Of a stretch of DNA of 64,000 nucleotides, positions 10,231 through 20,831 are shown one piece after another. Numbering within the stretch: the first letter of the stretch is position 1; each line of letters starts with the position of its first letter. This DNA comes from Chloranthus sessilifolius (Eukaryota > Streptophyta > Magnoliopsida > Chloranthales > Chloranthaceae): the NCBI GenBank assembly GCA_021018995.1, contig CM037584.1, positions 47,319,811-47,383,810 of the forward strand, written 5' to 3'. Both the position numbers and the translations under genes were made by a program. Below the pieces are notes generated by a model. The model saw only the letters and a list, made by a program, of their open reading frames with translations, had not been told where the DNA came from and made no database searches.

Positions 10231-11833
10231 ATACGGGAGTCAATCCTTAGACAAATTTCACGTGAATGATTAGTCCATTTTTATCATATCGACAAGATCT
10301 ATCTGATAAGGTCAGTGTAATATCACTTTGAGTTACGTATTTTAGAATACAGGTACCTTTATCATAGGTCACTTTCTTCTCTCTTTTAATGATGAGTGAT
10401 GTGTCCGAATTACGAGTAATATTAATTCCCTTATGATTATATATTTTCTTATTATATGTTTTATTTACATTATGTGACATTCATCACTTAAAAGTACGTT
10501 AGGGCATATATATAGTAAAAAAAAGGAATAAAATACGATACACGACTTTTAAGCCTTCGTCGCGGTGGGATTCCTTTCACATTCACGTGAAACATAGAAT
10601 GTTGGCGCCCATATACGGATGCAATTCCTTTATGATAGTATGGGATGCCACACGAAGTACATTCAAGTTACTACGAAACTCGTCCCTTGAAAAGCGTGAT
10701 TTGTGACACCTATTACACCGTAGCTCATTCAAATTAAATTTAAGAAAGGATAGAATATGAATATGTTAAGCTACGAGATATTCAGAAAGTGGGGACTTAA
10801 GCCCACACAAATATGAGATCGAGGCGGGGACATAAGCTCATAACTGAATAATATTATGATATGTTAAGATACGCTGTGAAGGCTAGCTGAATAGGAAATT
10901 AAGTTCCTATACGTGTTATGTCTTGCGTGTCATCGCAAGATCCAACGTCTGCAGCCAAGACAGGTCTCAAGGACAAAATGATACAACATTGTCTCGACTT
11001 AAGGGGACACTGATTTTTTATGCGCTCAACCTCATCGGACTGGATGGTGGTTTATGTTATGATATAGAGGTTAGGTGATTATTTACACGTGGACCTCACG
11101 TGATAGGCTCGAGCAGTGATCTGGTACAGATCGTTTAAACAAGATGAGTAAGATACGAAATACGTTATGTAGGCATATAGAGTACTAATAAGACTTTTGA
11201 TATGCCACGTAAGTTAAGTTAACAAGACAAGTAAGAAAAGTGATAAGCATTAGAAGCATCATATGCATTGAAACCTATTATGTCCTTTCAGCTTTATTGT
11301 TATGAAATATGTATGAGTACTTTCATTATGTTGATTAGATAGAATTGTAATGGATTCACTTCCACTCACAAGGTTGCACCCACGATCACCCGGGTAGATT
11401 GTAGTGGATCGGTTGTGCAACCCACTGAGTTTACGTGACTGAGTAAACTCACCCCACTCTCAAAACTAATAGCTGCAGGTGAAGATATAGACTACACTGC
11501 CCGATGGACATGATACGCTGGTAGACTATGCGGTTTATGAGTGTGATGACGTGGAGGACCAGTTAGACGACATCAGGTATATATTAAATATTTGAAAAAA
11601 CTTTCTGATAGTGATCGTACTTTTATTTCCAGTCATTTAGTGTTGAGGACTTCAAATTCAATGTAAGTTTAATGATGAAAATTTTGATATGAGAAAAAGA
11701 TTTGGGTTCACAATTTTTTGGGAGCCCCGTTTTATTTAAAATATGTATGTCCACTTATCGTCTTAACAAGTGTGCGGTGTCATAACAAGAAATTTTAGGC
11801 CCTTGAGATCGGCTAGGATTCTGGGTCGTGGCA
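10231..11833. repeat. Large LTR-like dispersed repeat, copy A
   Basis: Shares long, diverged similarity with 36345-37990 in the same orientation: examples are ATATGTTTTATTTACATTATGTGACATTC-type blocks, GAATAAAATACGATACAC, and CCCACTGAGTTTACGTGACTGA. The right end reads TCGTGGCA (copy B TCGTGACA), an LTR-like terminus common in gypsy-type LTRs (TGTCACGA in the other direction). No gag or pol is attached, so it may be a solo LTR. The left boundary is fused to the TRIM 3' LTR. Confidence 0.5.
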
Positions 11834-12338
11834 TTATCAGTCCTTCTGAGACTCAATTCTAGCATTTCTATATAAAAATAAATTTAAAATAATAATAAAA
11901 ATGTAAGCTATCATATGTTGTTCACGGTGAACAATCTTCCCTAAAATTATTATCCCAATTGTTTCAACTTTCAAGAAGAATCAAAGCCATTTGTTCTTTG
12001 CAAAGTTACCAAACACATTATCTAGCCCTACTATAGACATAAATCTAATTACATTAATTAATAGTGTTGCTTTTAAATAAAAATATCGAAACTAGGCTAT
12101 TGTATGTTATTCATGGTGAACAATTTGACCCAAATCATTATCATAATTATTTCAAGTAAGACTTGAAATGACAATGATCATGATGTAAGGTACATTGTTC
12201 AAGATTAATTAATATAATGTACCATGCTTGTGGTTATTTGAACTTATGTGCAACATCATTAATATAATCTAGCTCTTAATTAATTACTTTGAAATCCACA
12301 CAGGGAGAGGTGTGAGAAGGTCTTTCACTTCAAAGGAC
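11834..12338. other. Intergenic stretch with a local duplication
   Basis: No gene. Two similar segments, about 11906-11985 and 12092-12165, each contain GTTCATGGTGAACAAT or GTTCACGGTGAACAAT followed by ATTATC and TTTCAA words, so an old local duplication of about 190 bp spacing is present. Confidence 0.4.
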
Positions 12339-12343
12339 AATAT

Positions 12344-12833
12344 TGTTGGACTTTTTTATGGAAACTAAAATTCTTTTTTTTTTTTGTGGCCCACACACAC
12401 TAGGATTTTATAAAACCTTGGGTTGGAGTTGCTTGAAATAATAAAGAGCATTATTGGGAATTAAAGGAAACCTTTAGGTTTCCTAATTTACATGTGATTC
12501 TTATTCATATTAGAATACCTTGATGGATAGTATTCTAGGCAGGACATGACTCTTGCTATATATAGGTGTACGTCCTCGCTCACTACACACAAACCTTTTG
12601 ACATTTTTCCATTAAGAGAGTGTAGCAAGAGAGGCGGGTAGAGCCACCTTCATCTTTCTTCGTAGGCAAAACTTTGGATTACGTACCTTGCGTCGACTTG
12701 AATCAACGGTCACAATCTTCGTGATAAGGTACGCAGATATATTTTAATTTATATATTAGATCTATTATTTTGATTAATCATACACCTAAATTCTAGGGCA
12801 AATATTTGGATGGTTGGATCGATGCATCCAACA
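12344..12833 (+). repeat. 5' LTR of the non-autonomous element (490 bp)
   Basis: TG...CA boundaries. A TATATATAGG promoter-like word is near 12560. The last 310 bp match the 3' LTR closely, including TCGACTTGAATCAACGGTCA; the first ~170 bp have no counterpart in the 3' LTR. Confidence 0.75.
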
Positions 12834-15391
12834 ATTGGTATCAGAGCCAAATTTTGATGTATGATCAATTGAAACATATGTCTTCAACTCTCGAAAACGT
12901 TTCCACCTCTAAATAAAGTTGGGAATTTGGGTTAGGGTTCCAAAAGAGTTCTTTCATTTCCGGATCCAATCTATCATCATCACCTTCTATATTTAATCCC
13001 AAAACAAAAATGCTTAGGAGGTTTCAATCTCCCTCTGCCTCTGCAAGCATTTATGATCACATGCCTAAACGATTCAAAGTAGAATATCTAAAAAATGGAT
13101 GATATTTTTGTGAAAGTGTGAGAATTGGGGCTTGGAATTTTAGCGTGGGATGGTTATTTGTTGATGTTATGAGTGCTTAGTGCTTTTGGGCTTTGTACGG
13201 TTTGGATTTTTGGAAACCGTCAATCGAGCTAGATCTTTTAGATAGGTAGGAAAGTCTGGGTAGATTTCGGATTCATTGCTCTTTTTGTTGAATAAGGGGT
13301 GCAGAGTTGAAGTAAAAAGTTTGAATTTTTCAAATGTATATGCACAAATTACACTTCTCTTCGAATGGTTTTTTTTTTTTGCTTTGTCTTCTCTGAGCAT
13401 AAAATTCAATTTTGTAGCTGTATTAAGGTTTTGGTTTGAACTTCTGTTCCTAGAGGCCTGATTTTTAACCAATTTTCCTTAATTCTTTAGAAGAAGTCTA
13501 ATTCAACTCGGTTTGTCTTTTATAGGCATAAAATGTTGAGTCCTTCAGAGATTTTTCTTTTCTTGTTCGGAGTTTTTTTTTGTGGAGATGAACATGGGTC
13601 TTAGGATCCCGTGTTAAATGCATATATATTTGTTGCTATGCTGGTGGGGATCTCATGTTACTTATATACAAGTGTTCATCTGTTGGGAAAACAAGTTTCT
13701 TTTTGCCTAAATTGAATAATATTTAAAATTAATATTTTCTTATGCAATTATTTTGGGAGATCCTCAAGGATGTGTGTGATGTCTTAGTGCATGGTGCACC
13801 CAATTCTTCTAAGCTAATATATCTTAAATTTAGGCATTGGGTTGTTATGGCCCCATATCTACCCATGGGTTGGGGGCTTTATAATGGTGCATGCTTTCTT
13901 AGTGGATCATATCTACCCATGGCTTGATTTTTGGAAAGAATATATTTGTGGTCTTATAATGGTTTGGACCTTATGGTTATAGGCTTATAATGGTTTGATT
14001 TTTGGCTTTGGACTTATTAGGCCCATCTCTAGGCTCAAACTGAACTTGAGCTTGAGTAAATTATATAAGGTCAAATTTAGTTCATTGAAAAGGTTTTCTT
14101 AGTTTGAGTGTATCAACCCATTTTTTTTTGTCCGATTTTAGCCTATTAGTAGTCGATTTCGATCTACTCATTGAGGCCTATGCTTTGGACTTATTACTGG
14201 CAACAGTTAATTATTGTATATGATAGAATAAAATATTTGAGTGACCCAATGATATATCTAATATATTGTTATTACATATAGTTTTGGATCTTTAGTTTGA
14301 TCCTATGGCCTAAGTGTATGTGTGTGTAAGCTCATAGGTCTATGACCTAAATTGTCATTATAAATTTATTTAAACATTATTTCATGATTTGCTTGACTAT
14401 GAGCATGGCTACGCATATACATTTTAGGATGAGCTCATTAAACTCTTGAGACTAAACATATCAGGTTTAGGTCTTTCCAATGGGGTTAAGGAAGACCGCT
14501 AAAGTAGACGTTTAAGAGACTATAATTGAAGTAGGATTGGATCTGCCCAAAGGAGACCATTCTATAGAGGTTGTTGTTTCTTGAATCTTGATATTTTATC
14601 TCATTAAGATCACCTTATGCACTGATTTACATGGAGTTATTGATTCTGCTCAAAGGTAATTTGTTAATTTCGTGTAAATTGAGTGAGTAGAATAGTCGTA
14701 AGTGTAAATGAGAGAGAATGATGATTCTCTTGTCCAAAGGTAGTGAATCATCGATATCAAACCGAAAATATAAGCGATTAGGTCTACGGGCAATTTTTTG
14801 TGCCCTGGGGGAGAGGATAAGTTGTATACTCAGTTTCTTCCCAAAGGTGATGTTGGATGTTGCATATTATCTATACCCAAATAGTGGATTATTTGCACAT
14901 GATGAAATACTCTAATCAATTCGTTCATACTCATAATACGAATTATTTTATCCTTGATGGATATCAATGACTCATAGTCATTTTGGAGTCATTTGTGGAC
15001 ATTAGTCTTTTAGACTTTTTTTGGTGGCATGTTATCATGTCTATAGCCTTAGTGGGTTCTATAGTTTGTGATATAATTTTGTGATATAACTTTTAATATT
15101 AAATAGTATATATATCAATAGGACTATTTGTTAAAAAATATATATTTGTAACTCATTATGCAGAGGGGATCTCCATTTATATTTTATCACAATTTATTAT
15201 AAAAAATTTTGTTTTTTTTTTAAAATTGACTATTATAGTTTGAACATGATTTATTATTTATTGGTTATATGATTTTATTATTACATCATGATTGTCACCT
15301 TAAGGGATTGATAAAGTCTTAAACTTTGCATTTTGAGTGAGAGTTATCTCACTTCTAAACTACAGTTATTATTGATACATTTAAATATTTG

Positions 15392-15397
<6 letters not shown>

Positions 15398-15455
<58 letters not shown>
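15398..15455. repeat. (TA)n microsatellite
   Basis: About 29 consecutive TA units inside the non-autonomous LTR element. Confidence 0.9.
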
Positions 15456-15461
<6 letters not shown>

Positions 15462-15983
15462 TCTGAGTGGAGTTTTCCACAAAATCAGATAAAAATTTTC
15501 TATAATTATATTATGGGTGGAGTTTTTCACAAATTGAGGGTGAAGTATTTCATAATTTTTTGTGACACTCCTTGGTAAATGAGCAAATAAGGTTTTACCA
15601 TAATTTTGCGTGTGAGTATTGGTACTCTTTTAAATTTACTTGGAATTGAATGTGATTAGGCACCACGTTAATAACTTCTTGTTCTGAGGATCAGGTGAAG
15701 TATTTCACAAGCCAGAGTTTTATGGATGTCAAAACAACATACTACGAGTATGCAGCGGGACATTATGGATTTGCGCACTTTGGTTGTGCATTTAGTTCAC
15801 ATATTAAATTGGTTATCATCTCTCAAATTTATTGTTGATCATAGTTTTGTGACTATAAAACTTTCTTAGTATCGATTTCAGAAAATGGTATACTATGTGC
15901 ATTCATAATCCATTAGTATATTTTCATTAAATTCAGGTGATGTTTGTGAATGCCTAAGTTATTTCAAACAACGTGTGGGAGAC

Positions 15984-16302
15984 TGTTGGATGGTACTTTA
16001 GGCAGGGCATGACTTTTCATGCTATATATATAGGTAGACATCCCCCGCTCACTACACATAAGCCTTTTGGTATCTTCCCATCAAGAGAGTGTAGCAAAAG
16101 AGGCGGGTAGAGCCACCTTCATCTTTCTTCGCAGGAAAAGCTTTGGATTGCGTACCTTGTGTCGACTTGAATCAACGGTCACGATCTTCACGATAAGGTA
16201 CGCACATATATTTTAATTTATATATTAGATCTATTGTTTTGATTAATCATACGCCTAGATCTTAGGGCAAATATTTGGATAGTCGGATCGATAGATCCAA
16301 CA
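15984..16302 (+). repeat. 3' LTR, deleted copy (319 bp)
   Basis: Starts TGTTGGATGGTAC and ends CCAACA. It lacks about 170 bp present at the start of the 5' LTR. The junction falls at short similarity (TTGGATGG against TTGATGGA), consistent with a deletion by slippage. It shares TATATATAGGT and GAGCCACCTTCATC blocks with the 5' copy. Confidence 0.75.
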
Positions 16303-16307
16303 AGTAT

Positions 16308-16814
16308 TATATGGAGGATAAATTTTATGCAGACAAAGTGCAAGCGACTGATGTGGAGCGACGCAATTGGTTGCAACTGTAGTGGGGCTCAACTAATGCA
16401 AGTCGGTGTAGCCAATCACGTCACGCCATATCAGCAGCTAACACTTTATCCTCAACAAATCAGTCCTACATTTATACTTCCCCCCTTTAAATGTTAGAGA
16501 ATCTCCTATCAAAAACAAAAAACATTATAACAGAATGAGAGTAAGAAGACTTAGGTTCGAGTCTTTCTTAAGGTACCAATTTGCTATATTGGCCTAACCT
16601 TCCATGAGCCATGTTCGGGTTGAGCCATGTTCGGGTTCAGGTTTTTCGAATTATCGGCCCAATTACAAAAACGGAGAGTTTGGACTTAGCCATCCCTATC
16701 TGATAATTCATTGGAGTAACAATTATTTAAAAAAATGGAAAGGGTATTATTTTATATAATTTATCTTATATACATACCAATAACTAGATATAAATGTTTT
16801 AAGGATAACACCAA

Positions 16815-16890
<76 letters not shown>

Positions 16891-16961
16891 GTTATAAAGG
16901 ACTATAAACCCCTCCATAAAATCATGAAAAAAAAATTTAAAAATTATATTGGGTTAGGCCT
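16308..16961. other. Intergenic stretch with (TA)n
   Basis: A long (TA)n run occupies about 16819-16886. GAGCCATGTTCGGGTT occurs twice in tandem near 16605-16636. No gene. Confidence 0.5.
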
Positions 16962-16964
16962 TTA

Positions 16965-17343
16965 GGGCTCCTTTGAGAGTCTAGAAAGGCTTAAATTCTG
17001 AGTGTTTGACAGAGAATGTAGTGTTTTTTATGTTTTTCTAAACCTTTCATGTGTTTGAGAATTTTTCTCGGAACCCTTATTTTCTGAGTGTTTTCGAGTG
17101 AAGGCGGCATAATAATTTCCTAGCAAAACACTGAGAAATGATTAGATTCTGAGCTCAAAAAGTTAAAGGCAAAATACCCCTCTAAACTTGAAAAGTGAAA
17201 ACTTAAGAACACATAAATTTGACTAAATTCAAGAACACATCTAAGAAAAGTTAAGAATCTAAGTAACCTCATGATCTGGAGGATTCTGAGCTGATAAGTT
17301 TTTGAGCTATTCTGGGAAAAGCTCAGAACACCCGAACGAGCCT
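16965..17343. mobile_element. Harbinger/Tourist-like miniature element
   Basis: Flanked by TTA on both sides (16962-16964 and 17344-17346), the hallmark 3-bp target of PIF/Harbinger elements. Ends GGGCTCCTTTGAG and the inverted CCCGAACGAGCCT form an imperfect terminal repeat. No coding region. Confidence 0.65.
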
Positions 17344-17346
17344 TTA

Positions 17347-18017
17347 GGGTGAAGGGTTGAGTTAGGTAAAGGATTATTTATAAAATTTAGAAAAAAATTA
17401 TTTTAATCCTTATTTTATTCCCTCCTTGCTAACAAGTCTTAAAAGTTGCTATGTTAATGGTTAATCCATGAAAGTTATAGATCCTCCATACATTAGTCTC
17501 TAAACTTTTTAATTGAAAGTAGTCACAAGTTAAATAAGCAACTAATTAAAGGAACAATTCGATGCAGCCATTAAAACGTTCTGAACTAATGTGTTGAGCC
17601 GTAACTTTGGAAACAACCATTAAAGTAGCCATTAAAAAGTTTCCCTAAATTTTAATCTAATCATTCCGGATTGCCGTTGAAAAGTTCACCTAAATTTTAA
17701 TCTAATCAGTTCGAACTGCCACTAAAAAGTTCTCTTAAATTTTAATCTAATCAATTGGGATTGACATCTCTTACCACATTACTTAATTGGACACTATGTT
17801 GGAGTATAATCTCTTTATAATATATGGGATTATGCTTAATTTATATATAGTTTGCTTTCTCATTCCTACGAAGTAGGAAAGGAAGGGGTGATTGTCTTAA
17901 TAATTAATTTTGTTTATTTTTCTTTATCTCTCACTCCCTCTCTCTCTCATGGAAGAGAGGTTTACTTATTAGAGATAAAGCTAACAAACAAGAAAGATTT
18001 CTGATTTGCTACAATAT
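17347..18017. other. Intergenic stretch with a 45-bp tandem repeat
   Basis: Contains the three-copy repeat at 17628-17762 and a CT/GA-rich stretch near 17930-17960. No gene seen. Confidence 0.5.
17628..17762. repeat. 45-bp tandem repeat, three copies
   Basis: Units begin GCC at 17628, 17673 and 17718. Each contains TAAATTTTAATCTAATCA. The units differ by several substitutions, so the array is not recent. Confidence 0.85.
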
Positions 18018-18020
18018 ATA

Positions 18021-18180
18021 CACTACAAAAAAGAAGATTATTAGCGGCAGTTTGGCTGTTGCTATTAAAAAAAAAATGCCTCTAATACTTTCGTTGCTAA
18101 TAGTCTTAATAGCCTTTAATAGTATTTTTGTTAATAGCAACACTTTGTGACCGCTGCTAATAGTCTTATTTTTTATAGTG
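18021..18180. mobile_element. CACTA-type miniature element
   Basis: Begins CACTACAAAAAAGAAG and ends CTTATTTTTTATAGTG. It is flanked by the 3-bp duplication ATA (18018-18020 and 18181-18183). Interior words TTAGCGGCAGTTTGG and CCGCTGCTAATAGTCTTA are inverted relative to each other. Confidence 0.75.
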
Positions 18181-18183
18181 ATA

Positions 18184-19597
18184 TTAGCAAAATCTAATAA
18201 AGCATATTAAAATATTAAACGCTAATAAGCCATTTCCAAAATATGACATTTCTATTCATAAATAAATAATTTAAGATTAAACAACTAATACATATTTGAA
18301 TGAGATCACCAAATCAACTCATTCATAAAATAAGTGACATGTAAAATAAGTGACATGTAGGATAAGATATCCAAGGTTTCTCACCTGCTCAAGAGAGAGA
18401 ATTGTTGAACCAAATCTTCATTTAACCAGCACATGTCCTTAAATCTTCTTTCACATTGTACATATATATTTTTCTAGCTACCCCTTGAAAAGGTTGGCAC
18501 ACCCCAATTAGCACGCATTTTAAAAAAGAGATGCTATTAGGGTTTTTAAGAAAATAAATATTATTTGTAACAAGTTTCAGTGCATTATATTATTTCCCAA
18601 AGTTTTAGAAATAAGAGATGGTCACAATTTTTTAGACTCCCAATAAGACATTATATTTATATTTGAAACCATCGAATCCCCTTCTTTCCAATTAAATAGA
18701 AGATATCATCTTTCTTATATAACAATTTGTAAAAGGGTATTTTTAATTATAATTTTAACTACAAACTCACATGTTGACCCAATAACTTTTTAGGGTTCTT
18801 TTTCTCGATTTCAAATAATCTTTTCTCTTATACATTGATTGAATGACTTTTTGGGTACCGTCACGAAAATTCATTTTTTCTATAACCTTTTGAAGAAGTA
18901 TAATACAAAAAATTTTCTACAAGTAGTCCCGTTTTTCTAATTTTCTCTTGTTAATTTTATGATTCGATGCACACCCTAGTAAATTGATAGGCAGTGGGCT
19001 GCCGCGGATTACATATTATAAATGTTGGTAGAGTGCCATCAACTATATATTATAATTTTGGTGACAAACAACCAAAAGTTAGTTGTTAACGTTGGATTGC
19101 CCTCGAACATGTATTTGTAATAACGCAGGTGGCGGAAGGTGTTGAGAGGGGAGGTGGGGGAAATGCTGGCTCAAGGTGGATGTGCAGGTGGGAAGGAGGG
19201 GTGAGGGAGGTACAATTGGGTGTGTTGCGGTGGTAGTCAAGGTTGGTAGTAGTGGTGGTGATGGCTTTTGAGGAGTGGTGGATGACCGAGATGGAGAAAT
19301 TAGTGGTGGATGACATTAAAAGTGACGTTGTAATTGGATGGCTATGGAGAAGGCAGTATTGGTGTTGGTGCATAGAAGTGTAGTAGTCTGAGTGTAGGCA
19401 TTGTTGCTTGTGCACGATGAAGGCGAAGAAGAACGAAAGGATAAGAAATACCTCATTTACAGAGCGTCGGACAATTGAAAACAAAAGTGGGTGAAACTTA
19501 AGAGTGCAATTCCTAATTAATGCCCAACTTAATGGGGTGTAACTATCATTAGTGAATGAACCTACATTTTTAATGAGTACAAATACTTACTACCTTA
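18184..19597. other. Intergenic stretch, no gene recognised
   Basis: AT-rich. From 19130 to 19480 the plus strand is GT/GGT-rich (repeated GGTGG), which gives a long minus-strand frame of low complexity. No family is recognised there. Confidence 0.45.
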
Positions 19598-19606
19598 TTT
19601 TGTATT

Positions 19607-19972
19607 GGGAGTGGTTACTTGTACTCAAGAAGTTTGCCCTTAGACATAGTTGAAAAGAAAGATTTGGTAGTTTAGAGACTTAGTGTCATATTAAAATACC
19701 ATCTAAGCTGTCTGATTTGAAGATTATAATCTAAAACTAAGCCAGCAAAATGACATGAAACACGATCTTTGTAATATAAATTAATGTAGTTCAAGCCTAT
19801 TATCTAATTCAATAGCCATAATTGAGTTGAACATATGACAGAGATCATGTTTTATGTCAATTTTTGCATTAAAGATCTTTAGGACATGGCGTAATTGGTG
19901 TTTTAGAATGTTACCAAAATACGAATTCTTTCTATTTTTAAACTATGAAACTATGAGAAGGGCTAACTTCCC
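19607..19972. mobile_element. Mutator-like miniature element, diverged
   Basis: Starts GGGAGTGGTTACTTGTACTC and ends CTAACTTCCC. Flanks TTTTGTATT (19598-19606) and TTTTGAATT (19973-19981) agree at 8 of 9 positions. The interior has CATCTAAGCTGTCTGATTTG as in 6679-7075. It lies about 300 bp upstream of the WOX start codon, within the likely promoter region. Confidence 0.6.
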
Positions 19973-20198
19973 TTTTGAATTCTTTCTTTTGGTATTTGTG
20001 TAATACTGGGGATCTAATTTAGATTTTTTCTTCTTTTCTTTAAAAAAAAAAAGAAAAAGACAAAGAAAAAGAAGGGTAAGCAGGCTTGAACCTGTGACTT
20101 TGGCTGTAGGCGTTCTCCATCAACGAACCATTTAAAAGTGTAAGGGAGGGCAGTTTCGTACTTCCAAAGCTGTCAACCACATTCCCTTCCAGTCCACC

Positions 20199-20206
20199 TT
20201 TAAATA
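20199..20206 (+). promoter_or_regulatory. TATA-like box of the WOX gene
   Basis: TTTAAATA lies 70 bp upstream of the start codon and is followed by a pyrimidine-rich leader (CTTCTTCTCTTTC). Position and context fit a core promoter. The transcription start is not known. Confidence 0.4.
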
Positions 20207-20275
20207 CAGGTTTCATCTTCCACATCTTTCTACCTTCTTCTCTTTCAACTTTCAACACTAACTCTTCTCTTCCTC

Positions 20276-20831
20276 ATGGGAGATCAGCTTCCTGACCCCC
20301 CCGATGGTTCCACTCATGAACCGAAGCATGGCTCAGAGAGAACCGAGCTAGTGAGGTCCAGGTGGACCCCTAAGCCCGAACAAATTATGATACTAGAGTC
20401 CATCTTCAACACTGGAATGGTCAACCCACCCAAAGAAGAAACGGTCAAGATTAGAAAACTGCTCGAGAAATTCGGCTCTGTTGGGGACGCCAATGTCTTC
20501 TACTGGTTCCAAAACCGACGGTCGAGATCGCGCCGCAGGCAACGTCAGATACAAGCTGTTCTTGCTGGCGATTCAGGATCTCAGAGTCTGGTTGGAACTG
20601 CTGGTGCAATTCTATATGAACCATCTAGTACTACTTCTGCTGGATATTCTGCTTCTCCTTCTTCAGCCGTTATTGCTTCTTCTTCTTCTTCTTCTTCTTC
20701 TTCTAGTAAAGAAGTTGATGATCCCTTTTCGTTTTCTGATAAAATGGGTTTTCCGGATATCATGGAACAAAATCCAGGTGGTTCTTCGGTTATTTACCCT
20801 TCGGGTACTTCAAATTTGCAATACCAATCTG
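20276..20831 (+). CDS. WOX11: WUSCHEL-related homeobox protein, WOX11/WOX12 type, exon 1
   Basis: Encodes the first 185 residues and one base of the next codon. WOX proteins are plant-specific nuclear transcription factors; the WOX11/12 group is known for setting founder cells of adventitious and crown roots downstream of auxin. The homeodomain spans about residues 27-91 and is of the enlarged WOX type; helix 3 reads [19 protein letters not shown]. After it come a Ser-rich linker with a run of ten serines (from a TCT repeat) and a segment containing MGFPDIMEQ. The start is the first ATG, 70 bp after the TATA-like box. The frame continues to a TAG at 20852, but a splice donor at 20832 (TCTG/GTAATT) joins exon 2 in frame, completing the known C-terminal domain. 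WOX11 and WOX12 cannot be separated here. Confidence 0.9.
20677..20705 (+). repeat. TCT triplet repeat in the WOX coding exon
   Basis: About nine TCT triplets in frame encode a serine run. Length is likely to vary between alleles without shifting the frame. Confidence 0.85.

Larger units (their letters stand above)
12344..16302 (+). mobile_element. Non-autonomous LTR retrotransposon without gag-pol
   Basis: Flanked by AATAT (12339-12343) and AGTAT (16303-16307), a 4-of-5 target duplication. The 5' LTR (12344-12833) begins TGTTGGA and ends CCAACA. Two bases later is a primer-binding site TGGTATCAGAGCC (12836-12848), a perfect start of the initiator-tRNA-Met complement. The 3' LTR (15984-16302) is preceded by a purine tract GTGTGGGAGAC. 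The 3.1 kb interior holds no gag, protease, integrase or reverse transcriptase that I can find, so mobility would have depended on another element's proteins. This is the layout of a LARD-like or internally replaced element. Confidence 0.75.

Noticed and set aside
19086..19484. 132-codon minus-strand frame rich in Thr, Ser, His and Pro
   Set aside because: It comes from a GGTGG-rich plus strand, lacks a recognisable domain and has no gene context.
20073..20130. tRNA-like phrase CAGGCTTGAACCTGTGACTTT upstream of WOX
   Set aside because: It resembles the T-arm half of a tRNA on the minus strand, but no acceptor stem or A box in the right place was found.
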